This document shows positions 48,835 to 59,600 of a stretch of DNA of 64,000 bases, piece after piece. The stretch lies in NCBI GenBank assembly GCA_963807425.1, contig CAWEBZ010000003.1, positions 62,001-126,000 of the forward strand. The letters run 5' to 3'. Source of the stretch: VRUE01 sp963807425. GTDB lineage: Bacteria > Actinomycetota > Thermoleophilia > Solirubrobacterales > 70-9. Within the stretch, counting starts at the first letter, position 1, and each line of letters opens with the position of its first letter. The translations under genes were made by a program, and so were the position numbers. The notes below the pieces were generated by a model that saw nothing but the letters and a program-made list of their open reading frames with translations, was not told where the DNA came from and searched no databases.

Positions 48835-50882
48835 GCGCCCTTCGCATCGCGGCGCTCGCCTGGGCTGTCTCCGTCCTCGCCGGGATGACTCCCGGGAGCG
48901 CTCATGCCCTCTACGGCAACGAGGCCGAAGGCGTGCCCGGAGCCCAACTCGTTTCCGCCGACTATGCCCGGCTCGAGCAGGCAGACGACTCGACCGTCTC
49001 GGCAGCGATCTCCGCTGACGGCCGTTACGTGGCGATCGAGACCCGCGCTCGCAACTTCTTCGCCGACGGCGACTCCGATCCACCCGGTCGGTACCGCGCT
49101 GGCGGCGTGTTTCGCTTCGATCTGCAAACCAGGGCGCTGGAGAAGGTCGCCGACGGCGATCTCTTCGACGAAGCAAGCAACGAGTTCCTTCGCCGTGGCG
49201 CATCGAACCCGTCGATCAGCGCCACTGGCCGCTATGTCGTCTTCGCCACCGCCGAGCCTCTGCTCGCGGTAGACGTCAACGACAACGTCGACGTCTACGT
49301 GCGCGACATGGCGGTGCCGATCGGGTCCCAGGGCGCCTTCGACCTCGTCTCTGCCCGCGCTGGCGGCGACGAGCCGGCGGCTTATGGACCGCCCGCGTTT
49401 CCCTTCCCGGGCAGCGAACCGGGGGCCGAGGTCTCGCCGGGGGTGGCGATCTCTGCGGATGGCCAGAAGGTCGCATTTCGAACCGAGACAGCATCAGACC
49501 TGCCCGCCGCCGGCCCCGCTAGCGCTCCCGCCGGGCAGATCCTCCTTCGTGATCGCGAGGCGAATTCGACCACGCTGGTTACCGACGTGTGGAATCCGGC
49601 AACCGGGGAGATGACCGGGCAGCCGGCGGGCGGAGCGCTGGGCGCCGTGCTCAGCGCCGATGGGACCACGGTGGCCTGGACGGGCGGCAGCGCCGGCGAC
49701 CAGACCCGGTTCCTTGATGGTGAGAATCCCGAACCGAGCCTTCTCTATTACCTGTGGCGACGGGTTGCAGATGGACCGCAGGCCCCGACCCGCCGGATCA
49801 CGGGTCTCGCCGATCCCGACGATCCGGCCTGCCCGCTGGGCTCGACCACCATCTTCGATCAGTTCTCTGTCGGCCCCTGCTACGGCCCTCTTACCGACCA
49901 GGAGGCCAACCGCACCAGCATCACTGCGCAGCTTCCCGCCCTCAGCGGGAACGGTCGCACGGTCGCCTTCCTAACCGGTGCCGGTCCGCGTCCGAACGCG
50001 TCCACTGGCCCCGGGCTCGACCTCTTCATGACCGACATGACGGACGGGCTGAGTCGCAAGCAGGCAACGGTCGAGCTGACCCGCGATACCGTCGGCACCG
50101 ATCCGGCGACGGGCCCGCCGCTGGGCAGCGTCGCGATGTCCGCGAACGGTCGCTTCCTGGCGATCACGACGGCGCGCACACGCTTCGCCCTGCCCGTCCT
50201 GCAACTGCAGGGAGAGCCGCGGCCGGTGCCGGGACCGCGTGAGCTGTACGTGGTAGACCTCCAAAACCGGACGCTGGAGAGGGTTACCCACTCCTTCTCG
50301 GGGGGCGACATCGACGCGGATGTCCTCAACGGAGTCACGCTCTCGGCCGATGGCGGGCGACTGGCGTTTGCGTCCTTCGCGGCCAGTCTCTTCCGCGGCG
50401 ATGCCAACCAACGAGTCGACGCCTTCGTGGCGACCCATACGCCTGACCTCGACCCGGTTCCGTCGGACGAAAGGTTGGGCAAAGGTGGACCCGCTGGGGC
50501 GATCGAATTCGATCGCGAGGGCCCGCAGATCGGCGTTCGGGCCAAGTCGAGGCCCAGCGGGGCGATCCTCCTCACCGTGTCCGTTCCCGCCGCCGGCGGC
50601 GTTAAGGCGGTTGCAAGGGCGCGCGTCGGGCGGCCGCGCAAGACTCGCACGCTGGCCACCGAGAGCGCCCGCGCCCGAGGCTTCGCTCGCAGCGAGGTAC
50701 GCATCCTGCTGCATCCGGTTGCCCGCTACCGCGCCGAGCTGCGCGAGAGGGGAACGGTTCCCGGCCACGCCTCCGTCACCTATGTCGCTTCGCGGGGCGG
50801 ACGCCGCGCGAGTGCCTCTCTGCGCATTGCCTTCCGGCAGGCGCTACCACCGAATTCTCACGGTCGTCGAGCGCAGAAGTGA
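48831..50882 (+). CDS. Secreted TolB-like (PD40) propeller protein
   Basis: 683 residues. Signal peptide 1-25 (IAALAWAVSVLAGMTPGSA). At least seven PD40-type repeats are visible: ISADGRYVAIET, ISATGRYVVFAT, ISADGQKVAFRT, LSADGTTVAWTG, LSGNGRTVAFLT, MSANGRFLAITT and LSADGGRLAFAS. These build a TolB-like propeller outside the membrane. A basic C-terminal tail (about 590-683) follows. The GTG overlaps the frame-corrected stop of the previous gene. Confidence 0.82.
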   Translation: MSALRIAALAWAVSVLAGMTPGSAHALYGNEAEGVPGAQLVSADYARLEQADDSTVSAAISADGRYVAIETRARNFFADGDSDPPGRYRAGGVFRFDLQTRALEKVADGDLFDEASNEFLRRGASNPSISATGRYVVFATAEPLLAVDVNDNVDVYVRDMAVPIGSQGAFDLVSARAGGDEPAAYGPPAFPFPGSEPGAEVSPGVAISADGQKVAFRTETASDLPAAGPASAPAGQILLRDREANSTTLVTDVWNPATGEMTGQPAGGALGAVLSADGTTVAWTGGSAGDQTRFLDGENPEPSLLYYLWRRVADGPQAPTRRITGLADPDDPACPLGSTTIFDQFSVGPCYGPLTDQEANRTSITAQLPALSGNGRTVAFLTGAGPRPNASTGPGLDLFMTDMTDGLSRKQATVELTRDTVGTDPATGPPLGSVAMSANGRFLAITTARTRFALPVLQLQGEPRPVPGPRELYVVDLQNRTLERVTHSFSGGDIDADVLNGVTLSADGGRLAFASFAASLFRGDANQRVDAFVATHTPDLDPVPSDERLGKGGPAGAIEFDREGPQIGVRAKSRPSGAILLTVSVPAAGGVKAVARARVGRPRKTRTLATESARARGFARSEVRILLHPVARYRAELRERGTVPGHASVTYVASRGGRRASASLRIAFRQALPPNSHGRRAQK

Positions 50883-50897
50883 ACGGTATGTCACCAA

Positions 50898-50938
50898 CTG
50901 GAGACGATTTGGATAAGCAGTTGATAACCGCATGTAAC
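50898..50938 (+). promoter_or_regulatory. 11-bp phased repeats upstream of the PstS-like gene
   Basis: CTGGAGAC (50898), TTGGATAA (50909), GTTGATAA (50920) and CATGTAAC (50931) recur every 11 bases, the spacing used by OmpR/PhoB-family dimers. The segment 50896-50917 matches 62619-62640 at about 19 of 22 positions; that second site lies upstream of pstS. Confidence 0.55.
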
Positions 50939-51016
50939 GCAATCGTAGAAGTCCTGTGAAGCGGCTTGACAGGGCTATATCCGGGCCACAACCCTGGCGC
51001 CACAAAGGTTCAGTCG

Positions 51017-52936
51017 ATGAAAGGAAAGACACTCATGAGCCGCACTCTTGAAGCCCCTCGATGGGGGCGAAGTGCCGCCACGGCAGGAGTTCTCGCCATG
51101 GTTCTGGCGGTGCTCGCGGCGGTTGGCCTGGCTTCGCCAGCGAATGCCGCGTTCGCGACGGGCAAGTGCTCCGGTGCTGACATAACCGGGCGCGGCGCCT
51201 CGTTCGCGCGTGACGCGCACAACATTTTCATCAATAACTTCAAACCCGTTTACTGCGCCGGGACCCCGAAATTGGCGTCTGTGACCTATGAAGCGCTGGG
51301 CAGCGGCGCGGGTCGCGATTCGATGAAGGTTCGGGAAGTAGGCGGGCCGCGGTTTGGCATGACGGATGAGCCGCCCAGCGTGCTGGAGGTCCAGCAGATG
51401 AACACCGGCGTGGGGCCGAAAGGGGACCCGGCCAAAGACAACGCCAACACCGGAGACGACGGCCAGATCCATGTGATCCCCGCCGCCGTCGGCGCGGTTC
51501 CGCCGCTGGTCAACTTTCCAAACGGCTGCGACGTGAGCAAACTCGACGCGGCATCGCGGACGCCGGAGCAGAACCTCGACGGCGACGCGACCCCCGATGA
51601 CGTGATCCGGGTCCTGTTCACCAAGGCCGAGTTCGAGAGCATCTGGGAGAAGGAGTCGACCGCGGACACGTGGCATGAGGTCTTCCCCGAGCTCGCCGGC
51701 GAAGCCGCCTGCGAAAAACCGATCATCCGCGTCGTTCGATTCGACGACTCCGGCACGACCTTCACCTTCAAGGACTACCTCCATTCGATCGATGGGGCCG
51801 AGGGTTGGCTGACGACCTACGTCCCCTCGGAAGGTGCCAAAAGCCGCGAATGGCCGAATGCAACCTTCGGACTGCGCGAAGACTGCCCGAAAGTGGTGGT
51901 TGGGGGAGTGGAAGTGTTTCCCAGCGGTCCCGGTGCGGACAGCACCGAAGCGTCCAACCCCGGACCCGACCAGCTCACTAGCGGTTGCGCGAACGGCAAC
52001 GGGTCACTGGTCGCGAAGCTGGTCGCTACCGACGGATCGATCGGTTACTCCGACATCTCGACTGCTCGAAGCAACAACCCGAGCCTGGCGATCACCCCGG
52101 AGGGGAACGACAACGACACCTACTGGACGCAGGTGCAGAACGGCTCCAACGCATTCACCGAGCCGACCTCCAACCCCAATGGCTTCCGTACCGATGGGCC
52201 AAAGGGGGCCAACTGCCTGGACACCACCTTCACCTCCGTTCCCGGCACAACGCTCGGTGACTGGTCCAAAGCCAGCGGAGTCAACTCCGCGGAAGGGTTC
52301 GGTATCTGCACCCTGACCTACGGCTTGGTGTTCGACGACAACGCCGATGCCTGGGGTAACAGCCCAGCTGAGGAGGCGAAGGCGCGAACCGTAAAAGACT
52401 ACTGGGAAAACATCGTCTCCGCACAGGCGTCGCTGTTCCCGGGCGACTATGCACCACTGCCACCGGCGATCCTCGCCACAGCTAAAGCCGGCGTTGCGTC
52501 GATCGATTGGAACAAGGGCCAGGGCGGTGGCGGCAAAGAAGAAGGCGGTGGCAAAGTCACCCCTCCCGTCAACAACCCTGGCGGCAATCCGCAGCCGGTG
52601 AAGCCGAGCAACGTGTTCTCGCTGCTGCGCAAGTCGATCTCGTCCAAAACCGGTGGCGCGACCGTCTCGGTCAAGCTTCCCGGCGCGGGCGCGCTCGAGA
52701 TGGTCGGTACGGCCAAGAAGGGCAAAAAGACGATCAAGGTCGGGCGCACGGTTCTGAGCGCCAATCAGGCCGGCACGTTCAACCTGGCTCTGAAGCCGAG
52801 CGCGGCGGCCAAGCAGATCCTGCGTGAGAGCGGGAAGTTGACGGTGAAGATCGAGCTGACCTTCACGCCGAACGGCGGCGATGAGAGCGACTCGACCAGC
52901 TCGTTGACCCTGAAGCTGGCGAAAAAAGGCAAATAG
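51017..52936 (+). CDS. PstS-like extracytoplasmic binding protein with C-terminal extension
   Basis: About 639 residues. Signal peptide to about residue 45 (VLAMVLAVLAAVGLASPANA). A periplasmic-binding domain of the PstS group follows: ITGRGASFARDAHNIF, YEALGSGAGRDSMKVREVGG, RFGMTDEPPS, VVRFDDSGTTFTFKDYL and GSIGYSDISTARSNNP. A Gly/Lys/Pro linker (GGGGKEEGGGKVTPP) leads to an Ig-like tail (VSVKLPGAGALEMVGTAKKG). It probably captures phosphate or another oxyanion at the surface. No permease gene adjoins it. Starts ATG 51017 or ATG 51035 both have purine-rich sites. Confidence 0.85.
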   Translation: MKGKTLMSRTLEAPRWGRSAATAGVLAMVLAVLAAVGLASPANAAFATGKCSGADITGRGASFARDAHNIFINNFKPVYCAGTPKLASVTYEALGSGAGRDSMKVREVGGPRFGMTDEPPSVLEVQQMNTGVGPKGDPAKDNANTGDDGQIHVIPAAVGAVPPLVNFPNGCDVSKLDAASRTPEQNLDGDATPDDVIRVLFTKAEFESIWEKESTADTWHEVFPELAGEAACEKPIIRVVRFDDSGTTFTFKDYLHSIDGAEGWLTTYVPSEGAKSREWPNATFGLREDCPKVVVGGVEVFPSGPGADSTEASNPGPDQLTSGCANGNGSLVAKLVATDGSIGYSDISTARSNNPSLAITPEGNDNDTYWTQVQNGSNAFTEPTSNPNGFRTDGPKGANCLDTTFTSVPGTTLGDWSKASGVNSAEGFGICTLTYGLVFDDNADAWGNSPAEEAKARTVKDYWENIVSAQASLFPGDYAPLPPAILATAKAGVASIDWNKGQGGGGKEEGGGKVTPPVNNPGGNPQPVKPSNVFSLLRKSISSKTGGATVSVKLPGAGALEMVGTAKKGKKTIKVGRTVLSANQAGTFNLALKPSAAAKQILRESGKLTVKIELTFTPNGGDESDSTSSLTLKLAKKGK

Positions 52937-52968
52937 CGAGAGGTCGCATTCTGACATCCGGCGCGAAC

Positions 52969-52999
52969 GACGCCCGGGCTCGACCAGAGCCCGGGCGTC
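52969..52999 (+). terminator. GC-rich hairpin between the binding protein and FtsH genes
   Basis: GACGCCCGGGCTC and GAGCCCGGGCGTC make a perfect 13-bp stem with a five-base loop. No U-tract follows, so it may terminate or separate transcripts. Confidence 0.65.
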
Positions 53000-53044
53000 G
53001 TGCCGGTAATGGGGCGCTTCGAAAACAGCGATTGGAAGGGGCAG

Positions 53045-55072
53045 ATGGACGGTCAGAAACAGGAGAAAGCAGGCAAGGGATCTCGCCGCCTGCCGGTGCG
53101 GCCGCCGAAGGTCGACATGCGCGAAGTCGCCGGCTCGGTGGGCGAGCGCCTCGGGGCGGTCGGGCGCTGGTTCGCCAAGGACCCGCTGAGCACGACACTG
53201 ATCGTCGCCTCCCTCGTCCTCACCTTTCTCTTCTTCAACCTGCTCGGCCAGATTCAGCCGACCACGAGTGGCGAGCAGGTGCCGCTCAGCCGTGTCTTCA
53301 AGCTCGCCGGCGAGAAGCAGATCGCCGAGGCGACGCTGCTCGACCAGGACGCCCGCGTCCTCTTCGAGACCAAGGAAGGCCTCCTGCTCTACGCCTCCTA
53401 CCCGGAGTCCGACGCGCAGACCTCTTCGCTGGTCCGGGAACTGACCAAGAGCGGCGCGGTCGTGCAGGTCGATCAGCAGTGGGACAAGCCGGCGAAGCAG
53501 ATCGTCGTCCAGTTCCTGATTCCCATCCTCCTGCTCGTCTGTCTCTTCGTGCTCTTTACCCGGCTCGGCCAGGACGCCGGCGCCGGCGCCTTTTCCGGCT
53601 TTTCGAAGTTCACCGGCAAGGGCCGCAAGCGCGGCGCCGATGCGCCTGATCGCACCACTTTTGATGACGTCGCCGGCGCCGGCGAATCGGTGGCCGAGCT
53701 GCGTGAGATCCGCGACTACCTCGCCAACCCGGGCAAGTACGAGGCGGTGGGGGCACGCGCGCCAAAGGGCGTGCTGCTGGTCGGACCGCCCGGCACCGGT
53801 AAGACGCTGCTGGCCAAGGCGACGGCGGGCGAGGCCGAGGCGACCTTCTTCTCGCTCTCCGGCTCGGACTTCGTCGAGTCGCTGGTCGGGGTCGGCGCTG
53901 CCCGCGTTCGCGACCTCTTCGCCAAGGCTCGCAAGATGGCGCCGGCGCTGATCTTCATCGACGAGCTCGACGCCGCCGGGCGCAAGCGCGGCGCCGGCGT
54001 CGGTCAGGGCAATGACGAGCGCGAGCAGACGCTGAACGCGCTGCTGGTCGAGATGGACGGCTTCGGCGGCGATGCCGGCGTGGTCGTGCTCGCGGCCACC
54101 AACCGCCCCGATGTGCTCGATCCGGCGCTGCTGCGGCCCGGGCGCTTCGACCGCCAGGTGACCGTCGACGTGCCCGACGTGCACGGCCGCCTCGACATCC
54201 TCACCCTGCACTGCGGCGGCCGGCCGCTCGCCCCCGGCACCTCGCTGGAAGAGATCGCCAAGCTGACCTCGGGCTTCAGCGGCGCCGAGCTGGCCAACGT
54301 GATCAACGAGGCGGCGCTGCTGACCGTGCGCGAAGGCCGCACCGAGATGGACCAGCCGACGCTGGAGGAGGCGATCGACCGCGTCGTCGCCGGCCCCGCC
54401 CGCAAGAGCCATGCCCTGACCCGAGAGGAACAGTGGGTGATCGCGATCCACGAGTCGGCCCACGCCGTCGTCACCACCTCGATCGGGCAGAAGGTCTCCG
54501 CCCAGAAGCTCTCGATCGTCGCCCGCGGCCGCCAGCTCGGCACCGCGGCGAACATGCTCACCGACCGCGATGCGGTGGTCATGCAGGAGCCCGACATGCG
54601 CCGTCACCTGATGGCGATCGTCGCCGGCTTCGCCGCCGAGAAGGTCGAGTTCGGCTGTGTGTCCACCGGGGTCCACGACGATCTCCACGCCGCTACCGGC
54701 CTGGCCCGGCAGATGGTCACCTCCTACGGAATGTCGGCGGAGCTCGGCCCGGTGACGATCGGCGAGAAGGCCGGCGAGGTGTTCCTCGGCGCCTCGCTGC
54801 AGGAGCTCGGCTCGGTCGGCCCGGCGACGCTGGAGTTGATCGATCGCGAGGTGGAGCGGATAGTCGCCGGCTCGGTCGGGACGGCGGAGGAGATCCTGCG
54901 CCGCAACTGGAGCGCGGTCTACGAGATCGCCAACTCGCTGATCGAGCACGAGACGCTCTCCGGCGTGGCGCTGGAGGCCCTGCTCTCCCCGGTCCAGCCG
55001 ACCCTGCTCGACTTCGGCAGCAGCGCCGAGGCACCGACCCGCGAGCACGAGGTGCAGCCGGAAGGTGACTAG
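53045..55072 (+). CDS. ftsH: FtsH-like AAA+ membrane zinc protease
   Basis: 675 residues. Two membrane helices (about 40-62, TTLIVASLVLTFLFFNLLG; and about 155-177, IVVQFLIPILLLVCLFVLF) enclose an extracytoplasmic domain. The AAA module has Walker A GPPGTGKT, Walker B ALIFIDELDAAG and SRH NRPDVLDPALLRPGRFDRQ. The M41 zinc site is HESAH (469-473). Downstream, the family's usual third acidic ligand region reads VSTGVHDDLHAAT. It degrades membrane and regulatory proteins in the cytosol. The position inside a cluster of secreted-protein genes is unusual. The ATG has GGAAGGGG upstream. Confidence 0.92.
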   Translation: MDGQKQEKAGKGSRRLPVRPPKVDMREVAGSVGERLGAVGRWFAKDPLSTTLIVASLVLTFLFFNLLGQIQPTTSGEQVPLSRVFKLAGEKQIAEATLLDQDARVLFETKEGLLLYASYPESDAQTSSLVRELTKSGAVVQVDQQWDKPAKQIVVQFLIPILLLVCLFVLFTRLGQDAGAGAFSGFSKFTGKGRKRGADAPDRTTFDDVAGAGESVAELREIRDYLANPGKYEAVGARAPKGVLLVGPPGTGKTLLAKATAGEAEATFFSLSGSDFVESLVGVGAARVRDLFAKARKMAPALIFIDELDAAGRKRGAGVGQGNDEREQTLNALLVEMDGFGGDAGVVVLAATNRPDVLDPALLRPGRFDRQVTVDVPDVHGRLDILTLHCGGRPLAPGTSLEEIAKLTSGFSGAELANVINEAALLTVREGRTEMDQPTLEEAIDRVVAGPARKSHALTREEQWVIAIHESAHAVVTTSIGQKVSAQKLSIVARGRQLGTAANMLTDRDAVVMQEPDMRRHLMAIVAGFAAEKVEFGCVSTGVHDDLHAATGLARQMVTSYGMSAELGPVTIGEKAGEVFLGASLQELGSVGPATLELIDREVERIVAGSVGTAEEILRRNWSAVYEIANSLIEHETLSGVALEALLSPVQPTLLDFGSSAEAPTREHEVQPEGD

Positions 55073-56693
55073 ACGAGCGACACTGGCGCTCGCGGCGCTC
55101 GCCGCCGCCTTCGCCACGGCGCTCGTTCCCTTCACGGCGCGAGCCGCGGAGCCGATCTGGCGTCTCGAGCAACCCCCGCCGCCGGCAGGGGTGCCGTTCA
55201 AGGTGCCCTTGGGGGCGCCGGGGGACCTCTCGTTCTGGGCGCCCAATCGCGGCCTGCTCACTGTCGAGGGCAACGCGACGATCCCGCGCGGCCTCTACAG
55301 CTGGGACGGGCAGAGCTGGCACCAGCTCGCCACCGTCTGCGGCGGGCCCGGCGACACGGCGCGGATCGCCTGGGCGGGGCCGACCGAGTTCTGGGTGGTG
55401 AGCGAACCGAGCCTGCCGCGGCGGGGTTCCGGACTCGCCCTCTGCCGCTTCAGGGACGGCCAGGTGGTCGGCTCCTGGAGCACGCGCGTCGACGCCGCCG
55501 ACCCGTTCCGCCAGATGCTCTCGGCGACCTGCAACGGGCCGAGCGACTGCTGGTTCGGCGGGGTCGGCTCCCAGGACGCGCTCGGGGAGCGGATCGGCGC
55601 CTTTCACCTGCACTGGAACGGCGCCGACCTGGAGACGGTCTACGGCCCGCAGGGGCGGGGGGTGAGCGACATGCGGTTCCATGGCGGAGCGCTCTTCGAG
55701 AGCACGCTGGTCGGCCGTTCGCCCGAGAACCGCACCGACCCGCCCCAGCTCGCCGAACCCGAGCCGGTCCCTCGCCTGATCCACCGCGTGAGCGGCGACA
55801 CCTTCGTCAACGATCCGTTCCTGCCGTTGCCTCTGGCGGAAGTCCCCGCCGACGGCAGCGAGCTGCTGGCACTCGACAGCGACGGCACCGATCTCTGGGC
55901 GGTGGGAGGCGGAGCCGCTTCGGGACCCTCGGCTCCGCAGGGAGGCGCGATCGCCCGGCGGCCGCTGGCGGCACGCCTGGTCGCAGGGATCTTCCAGGAG
56001 CTGAGCCTGAGCGGCGCGTCCTTCGGGCCGACCGACCGTCTCGGCGACGTTGCGGCGATCCCCGGAACGGGGGAAGCGATGGCGACCGTGGTGCCGTTCG
56101 GCGAGCGTCGCAGCGCCAACAGCAAGGCCACGGTGGCCCGGATCGGAGCGGACGGGACGACGGTGACCACCCGCCTGCCCGTGGCTGGCGCCGGTCGCGG
56201 CAGCGCCGCGCGGATCGCCTGCCCGACGGCGAGCGAATGCTGGCTGGTCACTTGGGCCGGCTGGCTCTTCCACTACAGCGACGGCACGCCGCTGGCACGC
56301 GACACCGATCCTGCCTTCCAGGGGACGATCGAGTTCCGCCCCAACGAGTCGGCCGAACAGTTCGTCCCCGACCGCCTCCCCGCCGACGATTCGCAGCTCT
56401 TCGCGCCGCCGCCACTGGAGCTGACGCCGAACGCGGTCAAAGCGGCGAAGGTGAAGCGCTTGCCGCCGCTGTTGCAGCGGGTGCGCTCACGCCTGCGCGG
56501 CATGAAGCTGACCGTCAGCTTCACCCTGACCCGCCGTGCGCGCGTGCAGCTGCTCGCCAAGCGCGGCGGACGCACGGTTGGCCATACTCCGCTGCAGATC
56601 TTCGCCCCTGGGCGGCGCAGCCTCGATCTCCGCCTCAGCCGCGATCGCTACCCGACCAAGCTCGCCTTCAAGACCAGGGAGGTGAAGCGGTGA
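55065..56693 (+). CDS. Secreted beta-propeller-like protein
   Basis: 542 residues. Signal peptide 1-28 (LALAALAAAFATALVPFTARA). Repeated beta blades carry W-x-V or W-L-V signatures (LYSWDGQSWHQLATVC, EFWVVSEPSL, DLWAVGGGAASGP, ASECWLVTWAGWLFHYSDG), like the next protein. The C-terminal tail is Lys/Arg-rich (VKRLPPLLQRVRSRLRGMK) and ends in a domain like those of neighbouring surface proteins. The start GTG lies inside the end of ftsH (8-bp overlap) and the stop overlaps the next GTG, so the three are coupled. Function unknown. Confidence 0.75.
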   Translation: MTRRATLALAALAAAFATALVPFTARAAEPIWRLEQPPPPAGVPFKVPLGAPGDLSFWAPNRGLLTVEGNATIPRGLYSWDGQSWHQLATVCGGPGDTARIAWAGPTEFWVVSEPSLPRRGSGLALCRFRDGQVVGSWSTRVDAADPFRQMLSATCNGPSDCWFGGVGSQDALGERIGAFHLHWNGADLETVYGPQGRGVSDMRFHGGALFESTLVGRSPENRTDPPQLAEPEPVPRLIHRVSGDTFVNDPFLPLPLAEVPADGSELLALDSDGTDLWAVGGGAASGPSAPQGGAIARRPLAARLVAGIFQELSLSGASFGPTDRLGDVAAIPGTGEAMATVVPFGERRSANSKATVARIGADGTTVTTRLPVAGAGRGSAARIACPTASECWLVTWAGWLFHYSDGTPLARDTDPAFQGTIEFRPNESAEQFVPDRLPADDSQLFAPPPLELTPNAVKAAKVKRLPPLLQRVRSRLRGMKLTVSFTLTRRARVQLLAKRGGRTVGHTPLQIFAPGRRSLDLRLSRDRYPTKLAFKTREVKR

Positions 56694-59600
56694 GCAGGCG
56701 CAGGCGACACCTCGCCACTTTCGCCGCGGTGCTTGCCTTCCTCCTGGTCCTCGCCTCGCCGGGCAGCAGTCTCGCGCCGGCGCCGGGTGTGGGCCCGCTG
56801 CCGCTTCTCGGCGTAGCCGACCCCGAAACGACCTTGATGGGCGCAGCGGAGGGCGGGGAGCCGGGAGAGGTGTGGGCCTACCGCCTTCTGCCTCTGGCGG
56901 TCGGCGACATCCGGGTCGGCGCACGTGCCCTCGCGTTCGGCCCCGTACCGAACCCGGCCCAACCCGACCCCCAGCTTGCCTTTCTTCGCCATACGGATAG
57001 CCACGGTTGGCAGGTCTTCGATACCCCTGTCGACGAGACAGGGCAGCCCTATCGCGGACCGGCGCCGAACCGTCTCTCTGCGCGGGTAACCCACGACGGC
57101 GGCGGGGTGCTGATCGGCCGCGACACCAGCCGACCGGTTGGCGAGCAGACGGTCGTGCTCGTCCACGACCCTGGCGGCGACTGGCATGCTCTGGACGCTC
57201 CGCCTCCCGACGTGCTGCTGCCGGCCGAAGGCGAAGCGCCGGCGGAGAGCCTCGCTGCCGACCACGGACTCGGAGCGGTTGCCGTCGCCGCCTTCGACGA
57301 GGCCGGCAACACCGGCCTGCTCTTCGGCCCGACCGGGCGCTCCGCCATCGACAGCGTCGTCCACTTCGACGGCCAGAAATGGCAACCCCGCGAGCCGATC
57401 GAGATCCCGGTCGGCTCCGAGAGCCGCTTTCACATCCTGGCGATAGACGCGACCGGTCTCGGCAATGCCTGGGCGATAGCCGAAGCGGACTCCTCCCTGG
57501 GCCGCTCGGTCGTGCTGTTGGAGCGAACTTCGACCCCCAAAGGTCCGCTTTGGGTAGAGCGCCCTCTGACCGGAACGCCCTTCGCCGACAAAGACAACCC
57601 GGGCCAGGGAATTGCCGGGGTGACGTCAATATCCGGTGCCGCACAGCCGCTGACGGTCACGACCGACGGGGTCTGGATCGACCTTACGGCATCGATCGAA
57701 GGCGTCGGTCGCGATGCGACCCTCTTCTACGACATCGGCGCCGACTCCGTCACCGGCTCCTGGTGCGACGCCGCCCTCTGCAGCGGACCGCTGGGCGCCA
57801 AGCTTTCGCGGCAGGGGGGCTACCGCAGCTTCGCCTGGCCGGGCGGAGAGTTCGGCACGCGGGTGATCACCAATCCGCTCGATCCCGCCGGCCCCGAGAA
57901 CAGCAACCTGGGGACCTACCTGCGGTTCGCCGACGGTGCCTTCGCGCGGGTGCCGGGAGGCGGCGGCAACTTCCGCGCCAGCGGGGCCTTCGCCGGAGTC
58001 GACAGCGGCTGGCTGGAGGGGCCGGTGGAGATCTCCGGTAAGACGGCGCCGGTGAAGCTGCGCCCCTGGCCGGTCTCGGTCCGGGCGCCCCTGGCTGACG
58101 TCGCCGCTGCGCCGACGGCGGCTCCCGGCGCGCTTGGCTCGGGCGCCCTCGCCGTCGGCGCCGACGGCTCGGTGGTTCGCTACGAGCCGGGTCGCGGCTG
58201 GCAGCGCGAGTTCCTGCTGTCCTCGAGCGGCAGCGTCAACAAGGCGGCCCTGCGCGGGGTCGCCTGGCCCGAGCCCAGGCGCGCTCAGGCGGTGGGCGAC
58301 CAGGGGGCGATGTGGCAGTGGAACGCCGCCGACGACCTTTGGATCCCCGATCCAGGCGTGCCGGTTGGCTTCGAGGGCAACCTGATGGACGTCGCATTCG
58401 ACCCCGCCGATCCAGAGCGCGGCTATGCGGTGGGAAAGGGTGGCGTGCTGCTTCACTACGGCAAGAGCTGGGACCAGGAGGCGCTGCCCGCCGGGTACGG
58501 CGGCGCGAACCTGACCTCGATCGCCTTCGCCGGCAGCGAGGCGATCGTTGCCGCCGGTGGCGACCTGCTGGTCAACAGCGGCGGGACATGGCGGGTCGAT
58601 CCGAGTGCCAAGGCGCTGCTGGACGGCGTCCGCGCGGGAAGGCCGCAGCTATTTGCCGTCGCCGGCCTGCCGGACGGCGGAGCCGTCGCCGCCGGCCGCG
58701 ACATCGTCATCGAGCGCGACGGCCCTGGACTTCCCTGGCGCTTCTCGAGCCAGCCGCTGCTGGGCTCGACGGCAATAGCCGTCGCCGCCGTCCGCGAGGG
58801 CGGCGTGGTGCGGGCGGTCGTCTCGGTCGCGCCGCGGCTCAGCTATCCGGCGGCCGACGACCTTCCGGAACCCGACCCGAACGTGCCGCCTCCGATACCG
58901 CCGCCGTTCTCCCTGCCCGGCGACGGCTATCTGCTGCGCGAGACCGCCAGCGGCTGGCAGGACGAGCAGCGAACCGCCTTCGCGGCATCGGGCAACGACA
59001 GTCCGCTGAAGAGCGACCCGGTGCTCTCGCTGCTGCTCGACTCCGCCGGTAACGGCTGGGCGGTTGGAGGTTGGAGCGGCGACGCCGACTCCGCCGGCCG
59101 CGGCTCGTCGACGCGCAACGGCGGTGGGCGCGCGATCCGCACGCGCGTGCGCACAGCGGCGGTCTACCGCTACGGGTCCGATAGCGGCTCGCCGCCGAGC
59201 GCGAGCGCCGTACAGCCGGTGCCGACGCCCAGCGGCCCGGTCCGCTTCGCGGTCGCTGGCCACGCCGAGTGCGACGCGCCCTGCGCTGAGCTGGCGCCGC
59301 AGGGACTTGGCCCCGATCGTACTCTCGCGGCAGCGTTGAGCACCACCGCGGCGATGCGGCGCGGCGCCGGTCCCCGCGCCCTCCTCTATACGGGCAACCG
59401 GGTCCACAGCGGTCTCGGCGAAGCCGACGCGGCACGCTTCGCGGCGCTGCTCGCAAGTGAGCCGGGCCTGCCCGTGTTTCCAGCGCTCGGCTCCGGCGAC
59501 GCCTCTGGCGGTTTCGGGGCAAGCGCTTTTCAGGCGGCTCTCTCCGGGTTCCCGGCACCGCTGGGGGCGGGCTCGGCTCCTGCCGGTGTCGCTACCGCGG

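Noticed and set aside
50909..50938. The phased repeats as a CRISPR or iteron array.
   Set aside because: Units are 8-11 bp, degenerate and only four in number, directly in a promoter region; they fit a regulator site.
52004..55273. A 1089-codon minus-strand frame.
   Set aside because: It is antisense to the PstS-like and FtsH genes and shows no motifs.
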